Of a stretch of DNA of 64,000 nucleotides, positions 27,190-37,800 are shown piece after piece (position 1 is the first letter of the stretch; the number at the start of each line of letters is the position of its first letter). This DNA is from Desulforhopalus sp. (GTDB taxonomy: Bacteria > Desulfobacterota > Desulfobulbia > Desulfobulbales > Desulfocapsaceae): assembly GCA_030247675.1 (NCBI GenBank), contig JAOTRX010000008.1, forward strand, positions 186,001-250,000, written 5' to 3'. Under the pieces are notes generated by a model that saw only the letters and a list, made by a program, of their open reading frames with translations, had not been told where the DNA came from and searched no databases. The position numbers and the translations under genes were made by a program.

Positions 27190-28380
27190 ATGACCGCCAG
27201 CAAGCAAGTAGATACCCTTCTCTGCCAGATGCAGGAGCTGAACCTTCAAGAGTCCCGGCAGCTATCGCCGCCCGCCACATTGTCCAGCGCCGGAATCAGG
27301 AGATCGCCGGAGGAGAAGACCGGGTATCGCCAGCAATTTTCCCTCGACGCCGACCGGATTCTTCACTCCCGGGCCTATGCACGGTATATCGATAAAACCC
27401 AGGTCTTCTCACTCATCACCAATGATCATATAACCCATCGAGTCCTGCACGTCCAATTGGTCGCAAGAGTTGCCAGAACTATCGGCCGCTTTCTTCATTT
27501 GAATGAAGACCTTATCGAGGCTATCGCCCTCGGCCACGATATCGGCCATCCGCCTTTTGGCCATGATGGTGAAAAATTCCTTTCTGATCTTTGTATAGAG
27601 CATGATCTGCCGCCGTTTCAACACAATATCCAATCGGTACGATTCCTCGACCAGCTCGAACGCAAGGGACAGGGCTGGAACCTGACCCTGCAGGTGCTGG
27701 ATGGCATCCTCTGTCACGATGGCGAACAACATTCCCGGGATATCCGCCCCGTCCCGATCGGGAGTTTTGAGGAATTCGACCGGAAGCTAGAGGGAAAAAT
27801 TGCTGATAGAGCGCTGGCCCTCATGCCGGCAACCCTTGAAGGATGCGTCGTCCGGCTCGCCGATACCGTGGCCTATATAGGCAGAGACATTGAGGATGCA
27901 ATTATCCTCGGATTGATCAGGCGGGAAGACATACCCGCAAACTGTCGAAAGATGCTCGGCGACACCAATGGCACTATTGTCTACAACCTGGTGACCGACC
28001 TCATCACCAACAGCCGTATTTCAACGCCGGAGGCATCATATATCGGTTTCAGCGAGGCGATAGCCGATGCCCTGGCTGAGCTAAAGTCTTTCAACTACAA
28101 GAAGATTTATTTAGCCCCCAAGACGAAAGAGAAAAGTCCCACCATCAGGGAATGTTACCGAAATCTCTTCGACTATTACCTGAGCTGTTTAGAAAAATCC
28201 CCCGGAACAATCCCCGATGACATTGACCTGATGAGCAATATCGAGCCGCGGGCCTCCCATGTGTGCTACAGTTCTGCGGAGAAGGTTCGCGACTTCATTG
28301 CCGGCATGACCGACGACTTCTTCCTTCGGCAAGCAAGGAAGATCGGCTGCAAGGTCCCGGAAAAGACCCATCTTCCATAG
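27190..28380 (+). CDS. dgt: dGTPase-like deoxynucleotide triphosphohydrolase (Dgt family)
   Basis: HD-domain enzyme that splits dNTPs into nucleoside and triphosphate, helping to balance dNTP pools. The HD metal ligands are visible: H in ITHRVLHVQLVARVAR, the HD pair in ALGHDIGHPPFGHDGE, and the distal D in VVRLADTVAYIGRDIEDA. The N-terminal YRQQFSLDADRILHSRAYARYIDKTQVF segment is typical. ATG 27190 gives 396 residues; the frame is open to ATG 27082 but the extra segment has no family features. TTGACA at 27139 may be part of its promoter, which would place transcription just before the chosen start. It ends about 90 bases before tRNA-Arg. Confidence 0.9.
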   Translation: MTASKQVDTLLCQMQELNLQESRQLSPPATLSSAGIRRSPEEKTGYRQQFSLDADRILHSRAYARYIDKTQVFSLITNDHITHRVLHVQLVARVARTIGRFLHLNEDLIEAIALGHDIGHPPFGHDGEKFLSDLCIEHDLPPFQHNIQSVRFLDQLERKGQGWNLTLQVLDGILCHDGEQHSRDIRPVPIGSFEEFDRKLEGKIADRALALMPATLEGCVVRLADTVAYIGRDIEDAIILGLIRREDIPANCRKMLGDTNGTIVYNLVTDLITNSRISTPEASYIGFSEAIADALAELKSFNYKKIYLAPKTKEKSPTIRECYRNLFDYYLSCLEKSPGTIPDDIDLMSNIEPRASHVCYSSAEKVRDFIAGMTDDFFLRQARKIGCKVPEKTHLP

Positions 28381-28428
28381 GCAGACCGCCCCCTTCTCTC
28401 AATTGTCCAGTCCCCAGCGACATAACCA

Positions 28429-28457
28429 TTGACCTGAAAACTTGAACATGGTATCCA
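28429..28457 (+). promoter_or_regulatory. Promoter of tRNA-Arg
   Basis: TTGACC (28429-28434) and TATCCA (28452-28457) are separated by 17 bases, placing the start of transcription around ten bases before the tRNA at 28474. Spacing is ideal; the -10 box is only moderately close to consensus. Confidence 0.55.
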
Positions 28458-28473
28458 TCAGCTCCGCCGACAT

Positions 28474-28550
28474 GCACCCGTAGCTCAGCTGGATAGAGCA
28501 CCGGACTTCGAATCCGGGTGTCGGGGGTTCGAATCCCTCCGGGTGTACCA
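28474..28550 (+). tRNA. tRNA-Arg (anticodon UCG)
   Basis: A 77-base cloverleaf with acceptor stem GCACCCG/CGGGTGT (one G-U pair), D-arm around AGCTCAGCTGGATAGAGC, anticodon loop CTTCGAA giving UCG, and T-arm GGGGGTTCGAATCCC. The 3' CCA is encoded. It reads CGN arginine codons. A single tRNA flanked by its own promoter and terminator; no second copy of its 3' end is seen nearby, so no integration site is indicated. Confidence 0.97.
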
Positions 28551-28562
28551 AATAACAAAAAA

Positions 28563-28600
28563 GCACTTAGAGCGTTATCGCTTTAAGTGCTTTTTTCTTT
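28563..28600 (+). terminator. Rho-independent terminator after tRNA-Arg
   Basis: GCACTTAGAGCG (28563-28574), loop TTAT, then CGCTTTAAGTGC (28579-28590) form a 12-bp stem with one wobble pair, followed by a run of T residues (28591-28596). The A run before the stem makes it usable in reverse too. The next 149 bases, up to the diguanylate cyclase stop, contain no gene. Confidence 0.92.
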
Positions 28601-28749
28601 TCACGAGATTTATCCCTCATTGGTCCCACACAAATGAAAACCAATGGTATGATGACTCAGTCAGCACAGTGTAATAGGGACAATACACAGGTATTTATTT
28701 GGATAGGATCGATGTTCATCTTTTAAACGGCCTATACAGCGAAGGATGA

Positions 28750-29676
28750 TTATGCATTTCCATCATGATATTCAATTCTGTTCCTTCCATTTTTCTTGGC
28801 TGCGTAGAGCATGGTGTCTGCAGTATCAATTAGTTGTGTTGATTGAATACCCTTTTGCGGAATTATGGCTGCCACTCCGATACTCACTGTGACCTTGTCT
28901 GCAACAGGGGAACATTGAAAGGGAATACTTTGTTCCATAAAAGCTTTCAGCAAATCTTGAGCAAGGTGAACAGCATCGGCCAATCTGGTGTTGCCAAGCA
29001 CGATGACAAATTCCTCACCTCCATATCGCGCAGAAAGGTCTCCGGGTCTCTTGCCAAACATCCTTAAAATTTTCCCTACCTTTTTTAAGCATTCATCACC
29101 AGCTATGTGACCGTACGTGTCGTTATATAGTTTGAAGTGATCTATATCCAACAGCAACAGACTGATCGGCAAACCCAGGCGTTCACACCTCCGCCATTCT
29201 TCATCAATAAAAATATCGAAAAATCGGCGATTGGCTATTTCTGTTAACCCATCAATCCGTGAAAGATTCAGCACTTCCTCTTCGGCAAGTTTTCGTTCAG
29301 TTATATTCTGATGGGAAATGACGAACAGTTTTTCCTCGGCAAGATCGAGTGGAGAAACCCTCATCATAAACCATCGTTTTTCAGTTGTGCTGTGGCATGG
29401 ATATTCTAAATAAAAATTTTCAGCTTCATGTGATATTACTGTCTCAATACCCTCTGCGGCAATCTTCCCGTATTGATCACCGCTCGAAGCTGATTGGCCA
29501 CAAGTTGCCAAATAATTCATTCCTAGCCAACTTATAGATACAGGATATCCATTTTTCTGCCCGAAAATTGTCCAGCTTCTATTGACAAAGTGTATTGTCC
29601 CGTTTCGATCAATAACAACAATGCTATCGGTCACAGAATCAATAATCGATTTATAAAAAGCTAATGAATAATTCAT
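28750..29676 (-). CDS. PAS-GGDEF diguanylate cyclase
   Basis: Soluble signalling protein of about 308 residues. An N-terminal PAS domain (SVTDSIVVIDRNGTIHFVNRSW, about 10-125, ending in the WFMMRVSPL and VISHQNITERKLAEEE strands) precedes a GGDEF domain (about 140-305). The active site is GGEEF in ARYGGEEFVIVLG, a functional variant. An RxxD inhibitory site (RPGD) lies five residues before it, so c-di-GMP feedback is likely. No transmembrane segment is seen. ATG 29676 is preceded by AGGT; a TTG lies at 29685. It is downstream of the hybrid kinase on the same strand, separated by 215 bases without a gene. Confidence 0.9.
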   Translation of the reverse strand: MNYSLAFYKSIIDSVTDSIVVIDRNGTIHFVNRSWTIFGQKNGYPVSISWLGMNYLATCGQSASSGDQYGKIAAEGIETVISHEAENFYLEYPCHSTTEKRWFMMRVSPLDLAEEKLFVISHQNITERKLAEEEVLNLSRIDGLTEIANRRFFDIFIDEEWRRCERLGLPISLLLLDIDHFKLYNDTYGHIAGDECLKKVGKILRMFGKRPGDLSARYGGEEFVIVLGNTRLADAVHLAQDLLKAFMEQSIPFQCSPVADKVTVSIGVAAIIPQKGIQSTQLIDTADTMLYAAKKNGRNRIEYHDGNA

Positions 29677-29891
29677 AGATATCAACCTGTTGATTTAATT
29701 TATTAAAAAACACAAGTCACAAGAGTTCAAATTATCTGCAACAATCCATTTCCAAACTTATTGAGCTCGTTCTGCGAGTTTCTGAGAAGAAAAGGCCCTA
29801 ACACCATGCGCTGAAATAGGTTTTATGCAAGACATACCAGCAAGATAGTCTTCCATGTCCAAACCACGAACGGATGCATGCTATCCGGTTG

Positions 29892-32189
29892 TCAGACCTC
29901 AATATCCTCGAAAACTCGGCGGATTTTTTGCGACAATTCTGAGAGTGTGAAGGGTTTCTGAATAAAACCTTTGCAGCCATTCTGCATTATGTCGTTGGCT
30001 TGACCATCTAATGAATAGCCGCTGGAAAGAAGCACCGCTATCCCTGGTTTGATGGCTTGAAGACGGTTGAATGTCCTGCCGCCGTCCATATCCGGCATGA
30101 TCATATCGAGAATAACCAGATCGATGCTGCGGCCGCGCCGACTTATCGTCTCCACCGCTTCGGCGCCGCTTGCCGCAACAACCACCTGGTAGCCGAGGGT
30201 CTGGAGCATCGCGCAGGCCACCTCTCTGATCATTTCTTCGTCATCTACCAGGAGAATGGTTTCCGATCCTTGCTGAATGTGTTTGTCGGCCTTCGGTTCC
30301 CGGATCGGGGCCTTTTCCGACAAGGGCAGATACAAACTAAAGGATGCTCCATGCCCCAATTCGCTGTAGACGGTCATTGTTCCGCCGTGATTTTTTATAA
30401 TGCCAAAGGCCGATGCCAGTCCCAGCCCTGTACCCCGCCCCTTGTCCTTGGTAGTGAAAAACGGGTCGAAGATCCGCTGTTGCGTATTCTTATCGATACC
30501 AATGCCGGTATCGGTGATGGATACCTTGACGTAGTTGCCCACTATTATTCCATGAATTTTACAAAAGACCTCATCCAGGTATTCACTCGAAGTCTTAAGG
30601 TATATTTCACCGCCACCGGGCATGGCATGCATGGCGTTAATGAAGATGTTAAGCAACACCTGTTCCAGCTGCCGTCTGTCAGCTTCGACGACCAAAGGTG
30701 TAGGCTGTCTCTGATCGTGGATGCGGATTTCTTTGTGGGTACGCCCGAACATCGTTGCACTGGCGTTGAGCAGGACATTGATGTCGATGGGTTTGATCTC
30801 GTATTTCCCGCCCCGGGCAAGACCGAGCAACTGAGCGGTCAGATCCGTGGCACTTTTGACATAGGCCTCAATGGCCGCGATATGTTCCTGTTGGCCGGAA
30901 GGCACCGATTGATCGGCCGTCATAAGAGAGGCATGTCCCTGGATACCTGCCAGAAGATTATTGAAATCATGGGCAATACCACCAGCTAATGTACCGATCG
31001 CCTCCATTTTCTGGGCACGGTGCAGGGCCTCTTCGGCATTCACCCGGACTGTGATGTCCGTGTAAACGATTACCGCCCCTGTCAATACATTGTTTATCAT
31101 GATGGGGGTCCCGGCGGCGATCACATGTCGCGGCGAGCCGTCCTTATGGTAGCGTTTCGTTTCAAAGGCCTCCACACGTTTGCCTGATAGCACCGCTTTG
31201 GTTGTGGCACCAGATTCACCTTGGTGCTCGTGGTGATCCACAAGATCATCCAGTTGTTTGCCGAATGCTTCACCCGGAGTATAGCCGAACATTTTTTCAG
31301 CACCGGGATTCCAGTCGAGGACACGGTAGTCGGCATCCAGGGCGATAATTGCATCCGGTGCATGGTACAATAGTAATTCGAGAAAAATTTTTCGCTTATT
31401 CAGCTCTTCTCGCGAGTCAGCGATCTGTTGAATATTCTCCTGCAGTTTACCGTAGGTGTCGGCTAGGTTACGCGCCATGCTTTGGAAGGCTCGAGAAAGC
31501 TGGGCTATCTCTCCATCTCCTTTCGGGCTTGGCAGCGGCACATCCCACCGGCCATTTCTAACGCTGACTGCTGCCGCAGCCAGTTGCCTGATGGGTTTGA
31601 CGATTTTCCCGGTTAACCAGAGCAGTAGAATTGCCCCGGCGATCAGGCTCGCCAGAAGGATCACCACCACATCGCCGAGAAATTTGTCGCGAGCTTGGAG
31701 GATTTCAGCATTTTCCAAGGAGAGTACGACCGTCCAATTCCAATCATCGTAGGTTTCAAAGCGTAAAAGATGGTCTTTACCGGCGATGAAACAGGGGAAC
31801 AAACCGTTTTTTTGTTGAGCGATCGCCGCCAGACAGGTTGCCGGGAAGGCCTCCTCCAGCAAAGAACCTCTGGGCATAACCATGCGATCGGGGAGCTCAA
31901 TGATCCTGAGCTTGCCGGTTTTGCCAAAGGTATAGGTGTTGAGCTCCTGCAACTGTTCTGCTTTCGTCCTTTCGATATAACTGGCAACCTTGTCGACCCG
32001 ATTATCTCGCAGCACCTGGTGTGCCGCATAAATCTTTGCCACCAGGTTTCTCACCTCATTGGTCATGAGCTTTTGATTGAGTTCGCTGGTAACCTTGCTG
32101 AGGGCGGTCACACCGGCAAAGGCAATGGCCAAGGACACCGCTATCAGGATTCCCAGGGATACCATGTTGATTTCATATTTGATCTTCAT
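29892..32189 (-). CDS. Membrane hybrid histidine kinase: Cache-like sensor, HAMP, PAS, kinase, receiver
   Basis: Sensor kinase of 765 residues. Order: transmembrane helix (about 10-30), periplasmic Cache-like domain (about 35-170, with [10 protein letters not shown] and [12 protein letters not shown]), second helix (about 175-195), HAMP, PAS (about 275-390, [25 protein letters not shown]), HisKA with the phospho-His in [13 protein letters not shown], HATPase ([12 protein letters not shown] box, [16 protein letters not shown]) and a C-terminal receiver (LLVDDEEMI, phospho-Asp in [16 protein letters not shown] Lys). It lies 45 bases after the tandem binding protein and is probably co-transcribed with it, which suggests the binding protein presents a ligand to this sensor. 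No separate output regulator is adjacent; the diguanylate cyclase downstream is a possible partner. Confidence 0.92.
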   Translation of the reverse strand: MKIKYEINMVSLGILIAVSLAIAFAGVTALSKVTSELNQKLMTNEVRNLVAKIYAAHQVLRDNRVDKVASYIERTKAEQLQELNTYTFGKTGKLRIIELPDRMVMPRGSLLEEAFPATCLAAIAQQKNGLFPCFIAGKDHLLRFETYDDWNWTVVLSLENAEILQARDKFLGDVVVILLASLIAGAILLLWLTGKIVKPIRQLAAAAVSVRNGRWDVPLPSPKGDGEIAQLSRAFQSMARNLADTYGKLQENIQQIADSREELNKRKIFLELLLYHAPDAIIALDADYRVLDWNPGAEKMFGYTPGEAFGKQLDDLVDHHEHQGESGATTKAVLSGKRVEAFETKRYHKDGSPRHVIAAGTPIMINNVLTGAVIVYTDITVRVNAEEALHRAQKMEAIGTLAGGIAHDFNNLLAGIQGHASLMTADQSVPSGQQEHIAAIEAYVKSATDLTAQLLGLARGGKYEIKPIDINVLLNASATMFGRTHKEIRIHDQRQPTPLVVEADRRQLEQVLLNIFINAMHAMPGGGEIYLKTSSEYLDEVFCKIHGIIVGNYVKVSITDTGIGIDKNTQQRIFDPFFTTKDKGRGTGLGLASAFGIIKNHGGTMTVYSELGHGASFSLYLPLSEKAPIREPKADKHIQQGSETILLVDDEEMIREVACAMLQTLGYQVVVAASGAEAVETISRRGRSIDLVILDMIMPDMDGGRTFNRLQAIKPGIAVLLSSGYSLDGQANDIMQNGCKGFIQKPFTLSELSQKIRRVFEDIEV

Positions 32190-32234
32190 GTAGCCTTGCT
32201 TGCGTTTTCCTGCCGAAAAGCAGCTGTTGCGTTG

Positions 32235-34241
32235 TTAATTTTGCAGCGTTCCCTGCCCGATAAGCTTCGCCCCTTTTAAAAGGGAAGCGGGCAGAACGAA
32301 ATTCGCCGCCTGGGCCATTTTCACATTGATGGTTATGTGGTTGAGTTCGTTAACCGCCACCGGGATCTGGGCGGGTGAAAGGCCGTCTAGGATACGAAGG
32401 GCTGTCTTGGCGGCAAAGTCTCCTTGTTCCAGCGGTAATTTGGCGACGGTAAACAATACGTAAGGTGCCATGAAGCTATTGTGTGACCCGGTGGGAATTT
32501 TACTGTTAGTGAGAAGAAATTTTTCTACCGCGGCTGGATGCCAATCAGCTATTCCACTATAGTTTGAGATATAGAGCATGTCGACCTCCTTCTGGGCACG
32601 GAGGAAGGCATCTTTAAAGGCATCCATGCTGTTGACCAGATAGGTTTTCATCTCCCCGTTAAAAAACCGTTTGTTATAAATATCCACTATCTTTCTTTCC
32701 GTTTCGACATTACCGGCAAGGTAGCCGATCCGCTTTCCTCGGGCATGGGCTTGAAACCTTTTCAGCATTTCCGGGACCAGATCTTCCTCAACCATTCCGG
32801 TTATATTCGCCGTCGGGTATCCATAAATTGCCGCATCCCAGTTTACCCCGCAGAAAATTACCGGCAGTTCGCTGTCTTTGAGAAAGGGTACGACCAGGTA
32901 TTTCTGGGCGTTATCGTCGGAGGCGATGACGACATCCGGTTTGAATTCCTGAACGGCAGCTCTGGCTCTAAGACCCGCATCCCTTCCATACGTTGCCGAA
33001 TCGTTGCGCTTGCTGTCCATCCGAACAATTTGTAGATTGACTCCAGTATCATAAAGCACATCGCGAATTCCCTTCTCCATCTCGTCGCTCCACTCGTATC
33101 CCTGATGATACGAGTCTACCCAGAGAATTTTCCTGCCGGTGTAACCACCTGCTGGGCGTTTTGCTCCCGCACCGGCGAGTTGCAATTCTTCCTGGCCGAT
33201 GATGGTGGCGGTTTTCAGCAGGGCAAGCGGCGGGACGATAGATACGGCAGCGGCCATCCGCAGGTTGAGGATGAGCTCGGCCCGGCTGTTTTCACTGACG
33301 GGGATTTCCGCGGGGCTGACCCCTTCGAGAATTTTTAGGGCCGTTGATGCCGCATAAACCCCGTGCTCTTCCATTGATTTCGAGACCACGAAGACAACGT
33401 ACGGCGCCATGAAACCATGATGCGATCCGGTTGGTATGCGCGCATGGCGGCTGAGAAAGAGCTCCGCCTCAATACGATCCCAGTCTTTGATGCCGGTGTA
33501 GTTGGAGATATACAGCATGTCGACCTCCTCCTGGGCCTTCAGGAAAGCGGTTTTGAATTCGTCCATGCTGGTCACCAGGTAACTCTTCATGCTGCCCTTG
33601 AAGAACCGATCATTATAGATATCGACAACCTTTCGTTCCGTCTCGACATTACCACCCAGGTAGCCTAAGCGTTTTCCCCGCGCATGACGCCCCAGATGCT
33701 CAAATAATTCAATGAGATCCACCTCCACCATGCCTGTGACGTTTTTGGTTGGATAGCCGTAGATCGAGGCGTCCCAATTCACTCCGCAGAACACAATCGG
33801 AATCCCTGTGTTCAGCAGATAAGGGACCACCAGGTATTTTTGTGCATTGTCATCGGAGGCGATGATCACGTCGGGGGCGAATTCCTTGACCATGGCCAAG
33901 GCCCGTAGCCCCGCCTGTACACCGAAATCCTCCGCATCGTTGCGTTTCGTATCCATGTGCAATACCTGTAATTGCACAGCCTTGTCCTTCAGGATGGCAC
34001 GGATACCCCGTTCGATATCATCATTTGCCTCATATCCTTCATGGTAGGAGCTCACCCAAAGTATTTTTCGATCGTGGAGCCTGTCTGCCGATTTCGGTGC
34101 ACTCTCCGGGCCTGTATCTTCCAGTGCCCTGGCTTCACTCAGGCCTGCAATGGTACTTTGCACTGTATAAACAACTACGAGGGCGAATACTCTCAACCAG
34201 GTTAAAAATCGATAGTGGTGATGCAATCGAAAAATCATCAT
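32235..34241 (-). CDS. Tandemly duplicated periplasmic substrate-binding protein (ABC_sub_bind-like)
   Basis: Exported protein of about 668 residues. After an N-terminal hydrophobic signal (FLTWLRVFALVVVYTVQ) come two copies of the same roughly 300-residue binding fold. Copy 1 starts RKILWVSSYHEGYE and copy 2 RKILWVDSYHQGYE; both contain a DDNAQKYLVVP segment, FCGVNWDA.IYGYPT, GNVETERK.VDIYN.RFF, VDMLYISNY.GI.DW and PTGSH..FMAPYV. This is the type-1 periplasmic-binding fold of the uncharacterised COG2984-like group. No ABC permease or ATPase is nearby; the next gene is a membrane sensor kinase. GGAGG precedes ATG 34241/34238; ATG 34271 would add ten residues. Confidence 0.85.
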   Translation of the reverse strand: MMIFRLHHHYRFLTWLRVFALVVVYTVQSTIAGLSEARALEDTGPESAPKSADRLHDRKILWVSSYHEGYEANDDIERGIRAILKDKAVQLQVLHMDTKRNDAEDFGVQAGLRALAMVKEFAPDVIIASDDNAQKYLVVPYLLNTGIPIVFCGVNWDASIYGYPTKNVTGMVEVDLIELFEHLGRHARGKRLGYLGGNVETERKVVDIYNDRFFKGSMKSYLVTSMDEFKTAFLKAQEEVDMLYISNYTGIKDWDRIEAELFLSRHARIPTGSHHGFMAPYVVFVVSKSMEEHGVYAASTALKILEGVSPAEIPVSENSRAELILNLRMAAAVSIVPPLALLKTATIIGQEELQLAGAGAKRPAGGYTGRKILWVDSYHQGYEWSDEMEKGIRDVLYDTGVNLQIVRMDSKRNDSATYGRDAGLRARAAVQEFKPDVVIASDDNAQKYLVVPFLKDSELPVIFCGVNWDAAIYGYPTANITGMVEEDLVPEMLKRFQAHARGKRIGYLAGNVETERKIVDIYNKRFFNGEMKTYLVNSMDAFKDAFLRAQKEVDMLYISNYSGIADWHPAAVEKFLLTNSKIPTGSHNSFMAPYVLFTVAKLPLEQGDFAAKTALRILDGLSPAQIPVAVNELNHITINVKMAQAANFVLPASLLKGAKLIGQGTLQN

Positions 34242-34888
34242 CTGCCTCCGGGTGCTGCCAGCATTTTCCATTGCCCCTATTGCTCCACTGGGTCAATTCG
34301 AATGGTTATGGGGCTCGGGTTCTCCCGCAGCTCGGACGTATCATTTTGCCCGTTATCTCCGGGCCCAATAGACCCAACCAAGGGATGCCATGCATTTTCT
34401 AGAAAATGATATCATGCTTGGCGTGAGGTGTCTAAAAAGTTTGTTTCCACCTCAGAACAAATTCGTGCCGCTTCCGTTGCATGACCAGAAAAAACGACAG
34501 TTGTTTTTTCCTTACTGTTGGCTAACAGGGAATTTCATATTGAAAACTGCCGAGAATCATCAATAAAACAGGGTTAGCATTTTGTCATAAAACCCATGGT
34601 TCATGGTTTCAGCAATGGAGCAATTTTCGGCACCGGCTAACCACGAAACAACAGGAAGTTAAATCTATTTACAAAGCCCGTATTGAATGTTAGACATCAG
34701 CTTTCATATCTCCAATAGTCGAGCCATCTTCACTGGCTGCACAATATCCAACCTATAACCAGAATTACGAGCACGGCATCAGGCGCTGGCTCACCTACGA
34801 TACGAGGTCCGCCAACAGACAATACCCTTATTCAGCATAGCCATAATAAGCGGGCCTGCCCATGGATTCGTTGCAAAGGAGAGGACAC
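34242..34888. other. Intergenic region with overlapping palindromes
   Basis: About 640 bases between divergent genes with no convincing coding frame. At 34393-34408 there is a perfect 16-base palindrome (CATTTTCTAGAAAATG) that runs into a second one, ATGATATCAT (34407-34416). These may be operator sites for the binding-protein/kinase operon, whose start lies about 150 bases away. Nothing else is recognisable. Confidence 0.5.
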
Positions 34889-37800
34889 ATGAATTGCCAA
34901 AATCACCAATTTGATTCGCAGGAAATTCGCTATGCCGTCGTTATGTACGGAGGAATCTCTCTCGCTATCTATATGAACGGCATAGCCCAGGAAATGCTGC
35001 GGCTGGTGCGGGCAACATCGGTTGCCGACGAAAGCGCATTGCAGGGGACCGAGAAAATTTACCGGGAGCTTTCCTGTCTGCTTCACCTCGGGCGCAGGCC
35101 CGGCGAAACCACTAGCTGCACCACTCCTCGTACCCGTTTTGTCATCGATGTACTGGCCGGCACCTCGGCCGGGGGGATCAATGCGATCTTTTTAGCGAAA
35201 GCCCTTGCCTTGAAATCGAAAAATCTCAACGATCTCCGTGATCTCTGGATGGAAAAGGCTGATTTGGACACCTTGCTTAATGACAAGAAAGGCGAAGATG
35301 GCGGTCGCTTCCAGACTGCGATGCCGAAAAAAAGCCTGCTCAACAGCCGCCGCATGTATGGCTTGTTGCGGGATGCCTTTGCCCAGATGGAGGAGAAAGA
35401 TAAAATTGACACCACCGCCGGAGAATCTGCCGACCGCATTGATCTCTACGTCACGGCGACCGACTTGAATGGCTTGATAATACCCCTCGAATTAACCGAT
35501 ACAGCCGTTTTGGAACGGAAACACCACAGCGTTTTCCACTTTGAATATGACCCGCTCGAAGAAACGAACGACTTTGACTCGAAATACGATGCAATGCTCG
35601 CCTTCGCCGCCCGGTGTACTTCGTCGTTTCCCGGGGCCTTCGAACCGATGCGCTTTGGAGATATTTTTCCTCAGCCAACCGCTGAAGATTGCAAAGAATT
35701 CCAACGATTTTTCGAGAATTACCACGAGCCTGCGGAAACGAGTGCATCCGGAGACAAGACCCAAGCTCGACCCGAAAGGACCTCTTTTAAAGAACGTGTC
35801 TTTGCCGACGGCGGCTATCTGGATAACCGCCCATTTGGCCATGTAATCGATCGAATCGGCGAGCGAACATCCAACTGCACTGCATTTCGCAAGTTGATTT
35901 TTGTCGATCCATTCCCGGAACACCTTGAACAGTGCCAGGCCAAAACCGAATTCAATTTCATTGAAAACTCCATACTGGCGGCCACCACCCTGCCTCGCTA
36001 TGAAACAATCCGCCAGGATATCGCCCGGATAAACGAAATGAACAGGAAGGCACTCCGGGCGAGCGAGATCGAAAAAGCCATGTTCAGGATCGATCCCACC
36101 GGTACCCGGCAGGAACCCGACCACATGAAACTCAAAGATGGACAATTGTACGGTGACTTATATCTGGATGAGCTGTTAAACATCAAGGGCGGGTCGTTTG
36201 TCAACGATCAGCAGATGAAGATAGCACATGTCTCCAACTGGCTGGCCTTAGTAGTGACCCGCCAGCTTGGGCTCAACGAGACCGGAGATTATTACCGCGT
36301 TGTCCGGCTCATTGTCAAAGCCTGGAGAAACGCCACCTTTGCCGGAACCAAACAAGAAGGAATAACAACCAACAGAAAGTCACAAACCAATTTCATTTAT
36401 CGCTATGACTTCGGCTTCCGTCTGAGCAGACTCCGTTACCTTATTTATATGATGGACCGGGTTGCAGCGTTTAACGATATTGAATTCGATGCCTTTCGGG
36501 ATCAACTTTTGGAGGGCGGGACAGAGCCCGCGGTTTCCAAGTCGGAATTCCCCCGGAATGCCTTCCTCGCGGCGCTGGCGCCGGTGAGAGAGCGTCATAC
36601 CAAGCTTCTGACAGGTCTGTCCCGGACCAATAAGCTCATAGAGGCGCGCAACCGTAGACCTGCCGGCGAGCATGGGACAAACGTTCTCCAGGAAAGGACC
36701 GATGCCCTTCGCAACCATTTTTCAACCAAAAATCTCCTGGAATTACTTAACCTTGTCGACACTGACGTCCAACAGCACTGGGCAGAAGACCTCTATTTGG
36801 GAGCTGCTTCCCTCATTGACAATTACTTCACCGCCCTGGCGGATGTAATCCATGCCAACCTGAAAAGTGTATACGAAGAGAAGGATACACTTGTCCGACA
36901 GGCGGATCTTAAAGACGGATCAATTCAATGGCTGGCGGCAGTCTGGCTGCTACATCTTTGGAAAGTATATGAAAGTACGAGCGCCGTCATGGCCCGACTC
37001 CTGCCTAACGGCCGGGTTGGGGAATCGGGAACCGTCGATGTTTTCCGCATCGGCCCCGCCGACACCGATCTGACCATCAGGAGTGCATTGACCAATGAAC
37101 AAAAATTGGCGGGCGCAAAGCTCGGCGCCTTTGGCGCCTTTTTATCCGAGGGATGGAGGGAAAATGATATCCTGTGGGGTCGCCTTGACGGCGCCGAGCG
37201 TTTAATTGTTTCGCTCCTGCCTGATCCGGTGGACAAAGATCTTCGCAACGAGTATATCCGGCGGGCCAGGGAGGAAATTTTGCAGGAGGAATTCAATCCC
37301 GCCAACGGTCGAATTTACAGATGGGTCGCCGGCCAAATTCATAATCATTGTGGCCCGGGGCTTAGTAAAGATGAAATCGCCACCCGTCTTGAACTCATAA
37401 AGAATGGGCCATTGACCCAGATACTTTCCAAGGTAACGAACAATCCAGCGAACTGGCAGGCGTTTATCAAAGAATATTACGACATACCGAGAGGACCAGA
37501 CCGGCAGCAACTGGCGGACTGGCTGACTCGAACAACTCGCATAGCAGGAGAAATGCTCGAAGGTGTTGAAACGTTCAAGGGCATCGCCGGAAAACTGAAA
37601 ATTGCCGGCATAATTTTGATGGAACTCGTGCAGGTAAGCCTTCCCGGGTCTCTCAAGACCTTACTGGTCAGCCGCATTCTTGCACTACTGGTTATTGTCG
37701 CAATAATTCTCATCCTGCTGGGCTCGGTCTTTACCTCTGATTTCACCTCTGTCGGTTTTAAGTTGTTGTTCTACGCTGGAGGTATCTGGTTTATCGTTCG

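Noticed and set aside
28474-28550. tRNA-Arg as an integration site for a genomic island reaching into the signalling genes
   Set aside because: No integrase and no repeated copy of the tRNA 3' end were found; a terminator follows directly.
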